DNA of 64,000 bases from Elysia crispata (GCA_033675545.1 JAWDGP010001472.1:86001-150000); one strand, 5' to 3'; shown: positions 48,409 to 62,655, numbered from the stretch's first letter. Translations and numbers: made by a program. The notes: generated by a model from the sequence alone, not told the origin.

Positions 48409-48477
<69 letters not shown>
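48377..48477. repeat. G-run, A-run and (GA)n compound tract
   Basis: About 23 consecutive G (48377-48399) are followed by TGG, about 15 A and about 60 bp of GA. The right end of the GA tract is the junction with segment B copy 2. Confidence 0.95.
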
Positions 48478-48479
<2 letters not shown>

Positions 48480-49019
48480 GGGTGAAGATCAGAGATCGGA
48501 GATCGAAGCGAGGGAAAAAAATCATAACAACTCATCAGCGGGCGCCTGACACTCAATTTGACTGACCTCCCCCCTCCCCCTCCTCCCTCCCACCCGATGA
48601 GCCTCACAATAGCAGCGGGAGATATTTATTACGGACATTACAAAGGAGTATTAAGAAAGATCTCTTTCGCTTTTCATGCACCTTTAAAGATCTAGACATC
48701 TAGACAAGTTGCCTTGGAAAGGCAAAATGTATCCAGTAGGGATCTAAATTTTTGAATCAGCTAGAATGCTAAATGGCTTGATCTTAAGCGATGTAGATAA
48801 TAAAGTGAAACAACTTTGTCTAAACTGGCTGCTTGCTTTCATTGTTATGGCGGTATGTAGCGTTGGTGTTTTCGCGTCAAATTGGATCTGTAGGTTGCGA
48901 GCTCGATCAGAAACAAAAGAACTAATTACATGGAAATCTTGTTTTAAACACTCACACACACACAGAGATCATCAATCTTCTTGGCTACTTGGCTATAAAA
49001 AATTGTACATTTCTTTGTA
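48470..49019 (+). repeat. Duplicated segment B, copy 2
   Basis: This is the second copy of segment B, preceded here by the full GA tract and followed by sequence not found after copy 1 (TTTGTAGCATAATTAAG). It is about 2% different from copy 1 by eye. Confidence 0.92.
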
Positions 49020-49094
49020 GCATAATTAAGTGTCACACAAGCACTGTTCCTGTTCAACAACTGTAAATTGAATTGCTCTGAAGTGAATGTCTGA

Positions 49095-50030
49095 CAACAT
49101 GGATTTATGACTACTTGTATGTTTGAACTATGTCAGCACAAGGCCTCTCAGTGATGCCTGACTACGTGGGTTTATGACTACTCGGGTGTTTGAAGTGTGT
49201 CAGTACAAGGCCTCTCAGTGATGTCTGACTACTTGGATCTCTGAAGTGTGCCAGTACAAGGCCTCTCAGTGATGTCTGACTACTTGGATGTTTGAAGTGT
49301 ACCAGTGTATGATGTCTGACTACTTGGATATTTGAAGTGTATCAATATACAAGGCCTCTCAGTGATGTCTTATTACTTGGATGTTTGAAGTGTGCCAATA
49401 CGAGGCCTATCAGTGATGTCTGACTATTTGAATGTTTGAAGTGTGCCAATACAAGGCCTGTTAGTGATGTCTGACTACTTGGATGTTTGAAGTGTGCCAG
49501 TACAAGGCCTCTCAGTGATGTCTGACTACTTGGATGTTTGAAGTGTGCCAGTACAAGACCTCTCAGTGATGTCTGACTATTTGAATGTTTGAAGTGTGCC
49601 AATACAAGGCCTCTCAGTGATGTCTGACTACTTGGATGTTTGAAGTGTATCAATATAAAAGGCCTCTCAGTGATGTCTGACTACTTGGATGTTTGAAGTG
49701 TGCCAATACAAGGCCTCTCAGTGATGTCTGACTATTTGAATGTTTGAAGTGTGCCAATACAAGGCCTCTAATGTCTGACTATTTGGATGTTTGAAGTGTG
49801 CCAGTACAAGACCTCTCAGTGATGTATAACTACTTGGGAATAAGGCCTCTCAGGGATGTCTGACTACTTGGATCTTTGAAGTCTGCCAGTGATGTATGAC
49901 TACTTGAGTTTTTGAGTTATGCTTGAACAAGGACTGTCAGTGATGTCTGATTACTTGGGTGTTTGAAGTTTGGCAGTACAAGGACTGTCAGTGATGACTG
50001 ATTACTTGGATGTTTGAAGTGTTCCAGAGC
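49095..50030. repeat. 52-bp tandem repeat, about 18 copies
   Basis: The unit core is CTCTCAGTGATGTCTGACTA followed by CTTGGATGTTTGAAGTGTG. Several units are truncated or partly deleted. Confidence 0.92.
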
Positions 50031-51240
50031 AATGGCTCTAAAAAATGTGTGACATATTGAATGTGTTATGTATAGAAGTGCAAGATCTCTCAGACATGTT
50101 TGGAATCTTGAATGTGTTATGTAAACTAGTAAAAGACCTATCAGGAATGTGTAATGTCTTGAATGTTTTATGCACAAGACCTCTCGAGAATGTGTGACAA
50201 TTTGAATGTGTTACGTATACTAGTTCAAGGTCTACCAGGAATGTGTGACGTCTTGAATGTGTTATGCATTCTGAAAAAAGATCTTTCACGCATGTTTGGA
50301 GTTTTGTATACAAGACTTTTCAGGAGTGTGTTACGTTTTGAATGTTTTATGTATTATAGTATAAGACCTATCAAGGATGTGTGGTTTTTAGAATGTTTTA
50401 TGTATATTAGTACAAGACTTCTCAGGAATGTGTGACGTCTTGAATATATTATGAATGCCAGACCTCTCATGATTATGTAATAATTTGAATGTGTTATGAG
50501 GGCTAGTACAAGATCTTTCAAGGTTGTGTAAAGTGTTAAATGCGTTATGTTTATTAGTCCAAGAGCTCTCAGGAATGTGTGACGTCTTCAATATATTATG
50601 AATGCCAGACCTCTCACGATTATGTAATAATTTGAATGTGTTATGAGGGCTAGTACAAGATCTTTCAAGGTTGTGTTAAGTGTTAAATGCGTTATGTTTA
50701 TTAGTCCAAGAGCTCTCAGGAATGTGTGTCGTCTTGAATATATTATGAATGCCAGTACAAGACCTCTCATGATTGTGTTATAATTTGAATGTGTTATGAA
50801 GGCTAGTACAAGATCTTTCAAGGTTCTGTGAAGTCTTGAATGTGTTATGTTTATTAGTTCAAGAGCTCTCAGGAATGTGTGACGTCTTGAATGTACATTG
50901 TTTACTAGTTCAAGACATTTTAGGAATGTGTGGCTTCTTTAATTTATGATGTATGCTTCAATATGTTATTTGTGATTGTCAAAGATATATCAAGAATGTG
51001 TGGTATCTTCAATATCTTATTCGACATTGTCAGAGATATGGCAGTAGTGTGCACCGTCTTCAAAATGTTATGTGTGATTGTCAAAAAAATAGAAACAATG
51101 TGTAGCGTCAAAGACATGACAGGAATGTGTAGCGTCTTCATTATGATATATGTACTTGCACAAGACCTCGCAGTGTTGTGTGGCGTTTTGCATGTTTGGT
51201 GTGTGCTAGCAAAGGACCTCAAAAAGATTTGCGACGTCTT
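50031..51240. repeat. 51-bp tandem repeat, about 23 copies
   Basis: The unit core is CTCTCAGGAATGTGTGACGT followed by CTTGAATGTGTTATGTAT. It aligns base for base with the 52-bp unit on the left (CTCTCAG.GATGT.TGAC...CTTG.ATGT) and so is a diverged continuation of it. Divergence increases towards the right end. Confidence 0.9.
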
Positions 51241-51645
51241 GAATTTTTATATGTTGTTGTCGTTATTGTTGTTGTTGCTGTCTTCGTGGTCCTTATCGTT
51301 GCTACTGATAAAGGCTGTGATTAAAAAAATTTGTTTTCGGTTATTAAAAGTGATTCGCTTATTTGGGGTTTTTTTTCTAATCGGGTCTCTGAATATGTTG
51401 ATACGGGTACAGTAGTACCAGAAACAAATTTTCAGGAGACTGGATTTTCAACATGGTTTTAAGGTCACTTTAAAAATCTGCTTAGATCTATAGAGAGCAG
51501 ATGCTTCTCTGTAGATTTCTAATTCTGGGTGGTTTGAAGCTTCACAGTTTGCGCATGTCCTGATATAAAACAAACTGGGTAGCTGAGTCAACAGCTTAGA
51601 ATGACTAAAACGTTTACTTAATAATTTTACTAAAGCAGACTTAAG
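51241..51645. other. Spacer, no gene seen
   Basis: Unique sequence. The open frame crossing 51240-51415 reads out of the repeat into hydrophobic codons and has no recognisable motif. Confidence 0.45.
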
Positions 51646-52290
51646 TTTATTTTAGGAGTAAATATAAGTCAGTCCATTAGAGTAGGACTAAATCATTCAC
51701 AGCAGTAAAGAAACTCATTTAGAGAAGGAAGAAATTAACCATTCAGAAGTTGGAGTAAATCTATTCTTCTCATTAAAAGATAAACCAATTCCTCAGGAGT
51801 AAGACTAAATCAATTCCTCAGGAGTAAGACTAAATCAATTCGTTTGGAGAAGGAGTAAATCAATCTTTCAAGAGTTGGAGTGAATCAGTTATACTGGAGA
51901 AAGGTTGAAACAATCATTCAAGGGTTGAAGTAAATGTATTGTACCAGAAAAGGTATGAAATTATTATTCAAGAGTTGGAAAAACCATTTCTACTGGAAAA
52001 GATATGAAACAATCATTCAAGAAATGACTAAATCAATTTTCTAGAAGAGGAATAAATCAATCATTCAAGGGTTAAAGTAAACCAATTACACTGACAACAT
52101 AGAGAAACAATCATTCAAGAGTTGGAGTAAATCAGTTACACTGGATAAAGAATGAAACTATCAGTCAAAAGTGGTAAATAAATCCTACTAGAAAAGGTAT
52201 GTAACAATTAGTCAAGAGCTGGAGTAAATCATTAATACTGGAATAGGAATGAAACCATTATTAAAGAAATGGAGTAAATGAATTATTCTA
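51646..52290. repeat. Diverged left edge of the 50-bp satellite
   Basis: About 13 units keep GGAGTAAATCAATTATACTG and GAAACAATCATTCAAGAGTT but differ widely from each other. Confidence 0.85.
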
Positions 52291-55200
52291 GAGAAGGGAT
52301 ATCAATTATATTGGAGAAGGGATGAAACTATCGGTCACCTGTAGGATTGTATCAATTATACTGCAGAAGGGATGAAACAATCGGTCAAGAGTAGGATCAC
52401 ATCAATTATACTGGAGAAGGGATTCAACAAACGTTCACGACTAGGATCATATCAATTATACTGGAGAAGGGACCAAACAATCGCTCAAGAGTAGGATCTT
52501 ATCCGTTATACTGGAGAAGGGACCAAACAATCGTTCATTTGTAGGATCATATCAATTATACTGGAGAAGGGATGAAACAATCGGTCACCAGTAGGATCAT
52601 ATCAATTATACTGGAGAGGGGATGAAACAATCGGTCACCCATAGGATCATATCCGTTATACTGGAGAGGAGATGAAAAAATCGTTCACGTGTAGGATCAT
52701 ATCAATTATACTGGAGAAGGGATAAAACAATCGGTCACCCATAGGATCATATCCGTTATACTGGAGAGGGGATGAAACAATCGGTCACATGTAGGATCAT
52801 ATCCGTTATACTGGAGAAGGGATGAAACAATCGTTCACTTGTAGAACCATATCAATTATACTGGAGAAGGGATGAAACAATCGTTCACCTGTAGGATCAT
52901 ATCAATTATACTGGAGAAGGGATGAAACAATCGTTTACGAGAAGGATCATATCCGTTATACTGGAGAAGGGATGAAACAATCGTTCACGAGAAGGATCAT
53001 ATCAATTATACTGGAGAAGGGATGAAACAATCGTTCACGTGTAGGATCATATCAATTATACTGGAGAGGGGATGAAACAATCGTTCACGTGTAGGATCAT
53101 ATCCGTTATACTGGAGAGGGGATGAAACAATCGGTCACCTGTAGGATCATATCAATTATACTGAAGAAGGGATGAAACAATCGTTCACGTGTAGGATCAT
53201 ATCAATTATACTGGAGAGGGGATGAAACAATCGGTCACCTGTAGGATCATATCCGTTATACTGGAGAAGGGATGAAACAATCGTTCACGTGTAGGATCAT
53301 ATCAATTATACTGAAGAAGGGATGAAACAATCGTTCACGTGTAGGATCATATCAATTATACTGGAGTAGGGATGAAACAATCGTTCACCTGTAGGATCAT
53401 ATCAATTATACTGGAGAAGGGATGAAACAATCGTTTACGAGAAGGATCATATCCGTTATACTGGAGAAGGGATGAAACAAGCGGTCACCTGTAGGATCAT
53501 ATCCGTTATACTGGAGAAGGGATTAAACAATCGTTCACGTGCAGCATCATATCCGTTATACTGGAGAAGGGATGAAACAAGCGGTCACCTGTAGGATCTT
53601 ATCCGTTATACTGGAGAAGGGATGAAACAATCGTTCACGAGTAGGATCATATCAATTATACTGGAGAAGGGATTAAACAAGCGGTCACCTGTAGGATCAT
53701 ATCAATTATACTGGAGAAAGGATGAAACAATCGTTCACCTGTAGGATCATATCCGTTATACTGGAGAAGGAATGAAACAATCGTTCACGAGTAGGATCAT
53801 ATCAATTATACTGGAGAAAGGATGAAACAATCGTTCACGTGTAGGATCATATCCGTTATACTGGAGAAGGGATGAAACAATCGTTCAAGAGTAGGATCAT
53901 ATCAATTATACTGGAGAAGGGATGAAACAATCGTTCACCTGTAGGATCATATCAATTATACTGGAGAAGGGATGAAACAATCGTTCACCTGTAGGATCAT
54001 ATCAATTATACTGAAGAAGGGATGAAACAATCTTTCACGAGTAGGATCTTATTAATTATACTGGAGAAGGGATTAAACAATCGTTCACGTGTAGGATCAT
54101 ATCAATTATACTGGAGAAAGGATGAAACAATCGTTCACCTGTAGGATCATGTCAATTATACTGGAGAAGGGATGAAACAATCTTTCACGAGTAGGATCAT
54201 GTCAATTATACTGGAGAAGGGATGAAACAATCTTTCACGAGTAGCATCATGTCAATTATACTGGAGAAGGGATGAAACAATCTTTCACGAGTAGGATCTT
54301 ATTAATTATACTGGAGAAGGGATGAAACAATCGGTCATGGGTAGGATCATGTCCGTTATACTGGAGAGGGGATGAAACAATCGTTCACGTGTAGGATCAT
54401 ATCAATTATACTGAAGAAGGGATGAAACAATCGTTCACGTGTAGGATCATATCAATTATACTGGAGAGGGGATGAAACAATCGGTCACCTGTAGGATCAT
54501 ATCCGTTATACTGGAGAAGGGATGAAACAATCGTTCATGTGTAGGATCATATCAATTATACTGGAGAGGGGATGAAACAATCGGTCACCTGTAGGATCAT
54601 ATCCGTTATACTGGAGAAGGGATGAAACAATCGTTCACGTGTAGGATCATATCAATTATACTGAAGAAGGGATGAAACAATCGTTCACGTGTAGGATCAT
54701 ATCAATTATACTGGAGTAGGGATGAAACAATCGTTCACCTGTAGGATCATATCAATTATACTGGAGAAGGGATGAAACAATCGTTTACGAGAAGGATCAT
54801 ATCCGTTATACTGGAGAAGGGATGAAACAATCGTTCACGAGAAGGATCATATCAATTATACTGGAGAAGGGATGAAACAATCGTTCACGTGTAGGATCAT
54901 ATCAATTATAATGGAGAGGGGATGAAACAATCGTTCACGTGTAGGATCATATCCGTTATACTGGAGAGGGGATGAAACAATCGTTCACGTGTAGGATCAT
55001 ATCAATTATACTGAAGAAGGGATGAAACAATCGTTCACGTGTAGGATCATATCAATTATACTGGAGAGGGGATGAAACAATCGGTCACCTGTAGGATCAT
55101 ATCCGTTATACTGGAGAAGGGATGAAACAATCGTTCACGTGTAGGATCATATCAATTATACTGAAGAAGGGATGAAACAATCGTTCACGTGTAGGATCAT

Positions 55201-58200
55201 ATCAATTATACTGGAGTAGGGATGAAACAATCGTTCACCTGTAGGATCATATCAATTATACTGGAGAAGGGATGAAACAATCGTTTACGAGAAGGATCAT
55301 ATCCGTTATACTGGAGAAGGGATGAAACAATCGTTCACGAGAAGGATCATATCAATTATACTGGAGAAGGGATTAAACAATCGTTCACGAGTAGGATCAT
55401 ATCAATTATACTGGAAAAGGGACGAAACAATCGTTCACGAGTAGGATCATATCAATTATACTGGAGAAGGGATGAAACAAGCGGTCACCTGTAGGATCAT
55501 ATCCGTTATACTGGAGAAGGGATTAAACAATCGTTCACGTGCAGCATCATATCCGTTATACTGGAGAAGGGATGAAACAAGCGGTCACCTGTAGGATCTT
55601 ATCCGTTATACTGGAGAAGGGATGAAACAATCGTTCACGAGTAGGATCATATCAATTATACTGGAGAAGGGATTAAACAAGCGGTCACCTGTAGGATCAT
55701 ATCAATTATACTGGAGAAAGGATGAAACAATCGTTCACCTGTAGGATGATATCCGTTATACTGGAGAAGGAATGAAACAATCGTTCACGAGTAGGATCAT
55801 ATCAATTATACTGGAGAAAGGATGAAACAATCGTTCACGTGTAGGATCATATCCGTTATACTGGAGAAGGGATGAAACAATCGTTCAAGAGTAGGATCAT
55901 ATCAATTATACTGGAGAAGGGATGAAACAATCGTTCACCTGTAGGATCATATCAATTATACTGGAGAAGGGATGAAACAATCGTTCACCTGTAGGATCAT
56001 ATCAATTATACTGAAGAAGGGATGAAACAATCTTTCACGAGTAGGATCTTATTAATTATACTGGAGAAGGGATTAAACAATCGTTCACGTGTAGGATCAT
56101 ATCAATTATACTGGAGAAAGGATGAAACAATCGTTCACCTGTAGGATCATGTCAATTATACTGGAGAAGGGATGAAACAATCTTTCACGAGTAGGATCAT
56201 ATCAATTATACTGGAGAAGGGATGAAACAATCTTTCACGAGTAGCATCATAACAATCTTTCACGAGTAGGATCTTATTAATTATACTGGAGAAGGGATGA
56301 AACAATCGGCGTGTAGGATCATATCCGTTATACTGGAGAAGGGATGAAACAATCGGTCATGGGTAGGATCATATCCGTTATACTGGAGAAGGGATGAAAC
56401 AATCGTTCACGAGTAAGATCATATCAATTATGCTGGAGAGGGGATGAAACAATCTTTCACGAGTAGGATCATATCAATTATACTGGAGAAGGGATGAAAC
56501 AATCGTTCACGTGTAGGATCATATCAATTATACTGGAGAAGGGATGAAACAATCGTTCACGTGTAGGATCATATCAATTATACTGGAGAAGGGATGAAAC
56601 AATCGTTCACCTGTAGGATCATATCAATTATACTGGAGAAGGGATGAAACAATCGTTCACGAGTAGGATCATATCCGTTATACTGGAGAAGGGATGAAAC
56701 AATCGTTCACGTGTAGGATCATATCAATTATACTGGAGAAGGGATGAAACAATCGTTCACGTGTAGGATCATATCAATTATAATGGAGAGGGGATGAAAC
56801 AATCGTTCACGTGTAGGATCATATCAATTATACTGAAGAAGGGATGAAACAATCGTTCACCTGTAGAACCATATCAATTATACTGGAGAAGGGATGAAAC
56901 AATCGGTCACCTGTAGGATCATATCCGTTATACTGGAGAAGGGATGAAACAATCGTTCACCTGTAGAACCATATCAATTATACTGGAGAAGGGATGAAAC
57001 AATCGTTCACCTGTAGGATCATATCAATTATACTGGAGAAGGGATGAAACAATCGTTCACCTGTAGGATCATATCAATTATACTGGAGAAGGGATGAAAC
57101 AATCGTTCACGACTAGGACCATATCAATTATACTGGAGAAGGGATGAAACAATCGTTCACCTGTAGGATCATATCAATTATACTGGAGAAGGGATGAAAC
57201 AATCGTTCACCTGTAGGATCATATCAATTATACTGGAGAAGGGATGAAACAATCGTTCACCTGTAGGATCATATCAATTATACTGGAGAAGGGATGAAAC
57301 AATCGTTCATCTGTAGGATCATATCCGTTATACTGGAGAAGGGATGAAACAATAGTTCACGAGTAGGACCATATCAATTATACTGGAGAAGGGATGAAAC
57401 AATCGTTCATCTGTAGGACCTTTCAATTATACTGGAGAAGGGATTAAACAGTCGTTCACGAGTAGGATCATATCAATTATACTGGAGAGGGGATGAAACA
57501 ATCGTTCACGAGTAGGATCATATCAATTATACTGGAGAAGGGATGAAACAATCGTTCACGAGTAGGATCATATCAATTATACTGGAGAAGGGATGAAACA
57601 ATCGTTCACGAGTAGGATCATATCAATTATACTGGAGAGGGGATGAAACAAACGTTCACGAGTAGGATCTTATCAATTATACTGGAGAAGGGATTAAACA
57701 GTCGTTCACGAGTAGGATCATATCAATTATACTGGAGAAGGGATGAAACAATCGTTCACGAGTAGGATCATATCAATTATACTGGAGAAGGGATGAAACA
57801 ATCGTTCACGAGTAGGATCATATCAATTATACTGGAGAAGGGATGAAACAATCGTTCACGAGTAGGATCATATCCGTTATACTGGAGAAGGGATGAAACA
57901 ATCGTTCACGAGTAGGATCATATCAATTATACTGGAGAGGGGATGAAACAATCGTTCACGAGTAGGATCATACCCGTTATACTGGAGAGGGGATGAAACA
58001 ATCGTTCACGAGTAGGATCATATCAATTATACTCGAGAAGGGATGAAACAATCGTTCACCTGTAGGATCTTATCAATCATACTGGAGAAGGGATGAAACA
58101 ATCGTTCACGAGTAGGACCATATCAATTTTACTGGAGAAGGGATGAAACAATCGTTCACCTGTAGGATCTAATCAATTATACTGGAGAAGGGATGAAACA

Positions 58201-59660
58201 ATCGTTCACGAGTAGGATCATATCAATTATACTGGAGAAGGGATGAAACAATCGGTCACGAGTAGGATCTTATCAATTATATTCGAGAAGGGATGAAACA
58301 ATCGTTCACCTGTAGGATCTTATCAATTATACTGGAGAAGGGATGAAACAATCGTTCACCTGTAGGATCATATCAATTATACTGGAGAAGGGATGAAACA
58401 ATCGTTCACCTGTAGAACCATATCAATTATACTGGAGAAGGGATGAAACAATCGTTCACGAGTAGGATCATATCAATTATACTGGAGAAGGGATGAAACA
58501 ATCGGTCACGAGTAGGATCTTATCAATTATATTCGAGAAGGGATGAAACAATCGTTCACCTGTAGGATCTTATCAATTATACTGGTGAAGGGATGAAACA
58601 ATCATTCACGAGTAGGATCATATCAATTATACTGGAGAAGGGATGAAACAATCTTTCACGAGTAGGATCTTATCAATTATACTGGAGAAGGGATGAAACA
58701 ATCTTTCACGAGTAGGATCATGTCAATGATACTGGAGAAGGGATGAAACAATCGTTCACCTGTAGGACCATATCAATTATACTGGAGAAGGGATGAAACA
58801 ATCTTTCACGAGTAGGATCTTATCAATTATACTGGAGAAGGGATGAAACAATCTTTCACGAGTAGGATCATGTCAATTATACTGGAGAAGGGATGAAACA
58901 ATCGTTCACCTGTAGGACCATATCAATTATACTGGAGAATGGATTAAACAGTCGTTCACGAGTAGGATTATATCAATTATACTGGAGAAGGGATTAAACA
59001 GTCGTTCACGAGTAGGACCATATCAATTATACTGGAGAAGGGATGAAACAATCGTTCACGAGTAGGATCTTATCTATTATACTGGAGAAGGGATGAAACA
59101 ATCGGTCACGAGTAGGATCTTATCTATTATACTGGAGAATGATGAAACAATCGGTCACGAGTAGGATCTTATCTATTATACTGGAGAAGGGATGAAACAA
59201 TCGGTCACGAGTAGGATCTTATCTATTATACTGGAGAAGGGATGAAACAATCGGTCACGAGTAGGATCATATCAATTATACTGGAGAAGGGATTAAACAA
59301 TCGGTCACGAGTAGGATCATATCAATTATACTGGAGAAGGGATGAAACAATCGGTCACGAGTAGGATCTTATCTATTATACTGGAGAAGGGATGAAACAA
59401 TCGGTCACGAGTAGGATCTTATCTATTATACTGGAGAAGGGATGAAACAATCGGTCACGAGTAGGATCATATCTATTATACTGGAGAAGGGATGAAACAA
59501 TCGGTCACGAGTAGGATCATATCAATTATACTGGAGAAGGGATGAAACAATCGGTCACGAGTAGGATCATATCTATTATACTGGAGAAGGGATGAAACAA
59601 TCGGTCACGAGTAGGATCTTATCAATTATGCTGGAGAAGGGATGAAACAATCGTTTAATA
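52291..59660. repeat. 50-bp satellite array, about 147 copies
   Basis: The unit core is AATTATACTGGAGAAGGGAT followed by GAAACAATCGTTCAC and a GTAGGATCATATC end. Copies differ at a few hot positions (ATCAATT/ATCCGTT, CCTGTAG/CGAGTAG/CGTGTAG, GTTCA/GGTCA). A block at 53461-54250 recurs at 55461-56250, exactly 2000 bp (40 monomers) away, with about two mismatches seen. Units at 53361, 54711 and 55211 show further shifts of 27 and 10 monomers. Partial unit deletions occur near 56250 and 56308. Confidence 0.97.
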
Positions 59661-60090
59661 GTAGGAGTAAATCAGCTTTAATGGATTACAGACGTCTGTA
59701 AATAGTGCGGGTAAACCGATCGGTCAAAAGTAAGAGCAAATCAGTCATTCTGAAGAAGATTCGAATAAAATCTCCAATATTATGATGAAAATTTTGTTTG
59801 AAGAGAAGGGGTAATTCTTCCATTTTAGAGTAGGATTAAATCATGATTTTTCAGTTTCTAGGAAAGGAGTAGACCAATTCCCCTAACTAGAGCTAAATAA
59901 TTCTTTCAAAAAGCATAAAAAAGAGTAATAAACTGATATGTAAATGAAAATAAAAAGTAGGGATTTTATTATACTCATCTAGTTTTATGATAATTGTCAC
60001 CTTTTTTTTTTTAATTTAGTGAAGCAGTTTTCAAATTTTCCTTTACAATCTATAGTGGGAGCATTCTAACTTTCATGTTAACTTCTCTAA
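59661..60090. repeat. Decayed right edge of the satellite, then spacer
   Basis: Units with GGAGTAAATCA and GGTCAAAAGTAAGAG remain visible to about 59940, followed by AT-rich unique sequence with a poly-T run. Confidence 0.6.
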
Positions 60091-61820
60091 AGTAAGAGTA
60101 TGGCAAGCCTTTATGTTAACATTAAGAGGGAGAGTACGAAAGTAGTAGTATCAAAATCTCTATAGAAGCATCTAGATTAGGAATATTCTAACCGTTATAG
60201 AAACATCTAGAGTAGGAGTCTTGTAATGCTCATATAAAATATTAATATGATTTGTTATTGTTGAGGAATAAAAAAAAATAATATAAATTCTGAGGGCAGG
60301 AGTATTAAAATCAGTAAATTAATATCTAGAGTAAGAGTATGGCAACCTTTACATAAACATCTAGAGTGAGAGTATGACAAATTTTATATAAACATCTAAA
60401 GTGAGAGTTTGGCAACCTCTATATAAACATCTAAAGTGAGAATATGACGTTTTTTATACAAACATCTAGAGTGAGAGTATGACGTTTTTTTTATATAAAC
60501 ATCTAGAGTGAGAGTATGACAACATTTATATAAACATTTAGAGTGAGAGTATCACAACTTTTATATAAAAATCTAGAGTGAGAGTATGATAACCTTTATA
60601 TAAACATCTAGAGTGAGAGTATGACGCTTTTTATACAAACATATAGAGTGAGAATTTGACGGTTTTTTTATACAAGCATCTAAAGTGAGAGTATGATGAT
60701 TTTTATACAAACATCTAGAGTGAGAGTATGACAACATTTATATGAACATCTAGAGTGAGATTATGACGACCTCTATATGAACATCTAGAGTGGGTTTATG
60801 ACAACCTTGATATAAACACCTTGAGTGAGAGTATGACAACCTTTATACAAACATGTAGAGTGAGAGTATGACAACATTTATATAAACATCTAGAGTGAGA
60901 GTATGACAACATTTTTTAAACATCTAGAGTGAGAGTATGAAGTTTTTTAGATACAAACATCTAGAGTGAGAGTATAACGGGTTTTTTTATATAAATATCT
61001 AGAGTGAGAGTATGGTGTTCTTTTATATAAATATCTAGAGTCAGAGTATGACGGTTTTTATACAAACATCTAGATTGAGAGTATGACGGTTTTTTTTTAT
61101 ATAAACATCTAGAGTGAGAGAATGACTACCTTTATATGATCATCTAAAGCAGTAGTATCATAATCTTTATAAAAGCATTTAGACAAGAAATATTCTAACC
61201 TTTATAGAAACATCTAGAGTAGGTGTCTTGTGATGTTTTTATAATAAATGATCAATATCATATGCAATTGTTGAAGAATAAAAAATTAATATAAATATCT
61301 AGGGCAGGAGTATTAAAATCATTATTATTGATATCTAGAGTGGAAGTGTAAAAACCTGTATATAAACATCCAGAGTGGGAGTATGAATATATACAAAAAT
61401 CTAGAGAAGGAGTGTGAAAACCTTTATATTAATCTCTGAAGTAGACGTTTGTTAAGGTTTACACAAATATCAGAAGTAGGAGTATAAAAACCTTTGTATA
61501 AATGTCTAAAGTAGAAGTATGAAAACCTTTATCTAAACATCTGGAGTAAAAGTATGAAAACCTTTTTATAAACATATGAAGTAGGAGTATGAAGACCTTT
61601 ATATATTTATCTAATGTAGGAGCATGAAAACCTTTATAGAAATATCTAAACTAGAAGTATGAAAACCTTATCTAAACGTCTAGAGTGGAAGTATGAAAAC
61701 CTTTATACAAACATCAAGAGTGGTGGTATCAAAATCTTTATATAAGCATCCAGATTAGGAATATTCTAACCTTTCTAGAAACATCTAGAGCGGAAGTCTT
61801 GTTATGTTCATACAAAAACG
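60091..61820. repeat. 35-37-bp tandem repeat, about 47 copies
   Basis: The unit core is ACATCTAGAGTGAGAGTATG followed by ACAACCTTTATATAA. The central part (60350-61130) is most regular; outer units use AGTAGGAGTATGAAAACC and are more diverged. Confidence 0.92.
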
Positions 61821-62655
61821 ATCAATATCATTAGAGCCGTTGCCAAATCCAAACTGTGTCTCAGTTTTCAAAACGTGCAGTTCAATATTTTTAAAGCGAT
61901 CATTATTTTTTCTTATCAGGCCAACCTTACACGTTTCGCAATAACAGTTGTGAAACTGCAGATCTGAAAATTTTCACGCCAGCCACCCATAAAAATATTG
62001 AACATTCTGTTTTCACACAGCAGAATTGAAGTAATAGGCGGATTGAAGCGAAGTCTCTGGCTCTATATCTGTCAATCATACAACAGCCAGTCTGTACCTA
62101 TAAAGCAATATTTTGGCAACAGATCAGAGCTGTTGTTCAGGGCCCGTATTAATATAAACAATCGTAAGCCAACGCATTTGGCATCGGCTACAATGCATTG
62201 TAAATATCTATATACTTTTTAAAATCAGGCTCGAATTGGTTTGTCTATTCCCTAGAATATGCCTGTCAGTGCTAGTTATTGAATAGTTTGATGGAGGGAA
62301 ATGGGGGAGTGGGGAGAATGTTCCATTCCGATTGTGCAGTTTTTTTTAAATCTTCATCCTCTTGTCATTTATTTGAATAATGGCTTTTTTCCTCTCCAGT
62401 CTTTGTTGTTTCTGATCAGATATCAGCAGGGGAAACTATCCACCGTGCAGATTCTTGCTCAAGCTAAGATGATTGGACAAAGTTATCTTAATTGATCCCT
62501 ATACTCATCTGTGTTCTACTTACTGGCTCTGTGACACTTATTTGCCAGTCTCATCGTAAGAGAAAAGTGTCTGATAGTGACCACGATCATTAGACGCTTA
62601 TCTCGAGAATCATCCATGACTGAGAAGGTTCAACTCTTGAAGTTTTTTGCCTAGC
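61821..62655. other. Spacer, no gene seen
   Basis: Unique sequence with a T-run near 62341. Two short plus open frames (61998-62222 and 62301-62495) have no supporting motif. Confidence 0.45.

Noticed and set aside
51646..59660. CRISPR-like array
   Set aside because: There are no unique spacers: the whole 50-bp unit is conserved and contiguous. It is a eukaryotic satellite.
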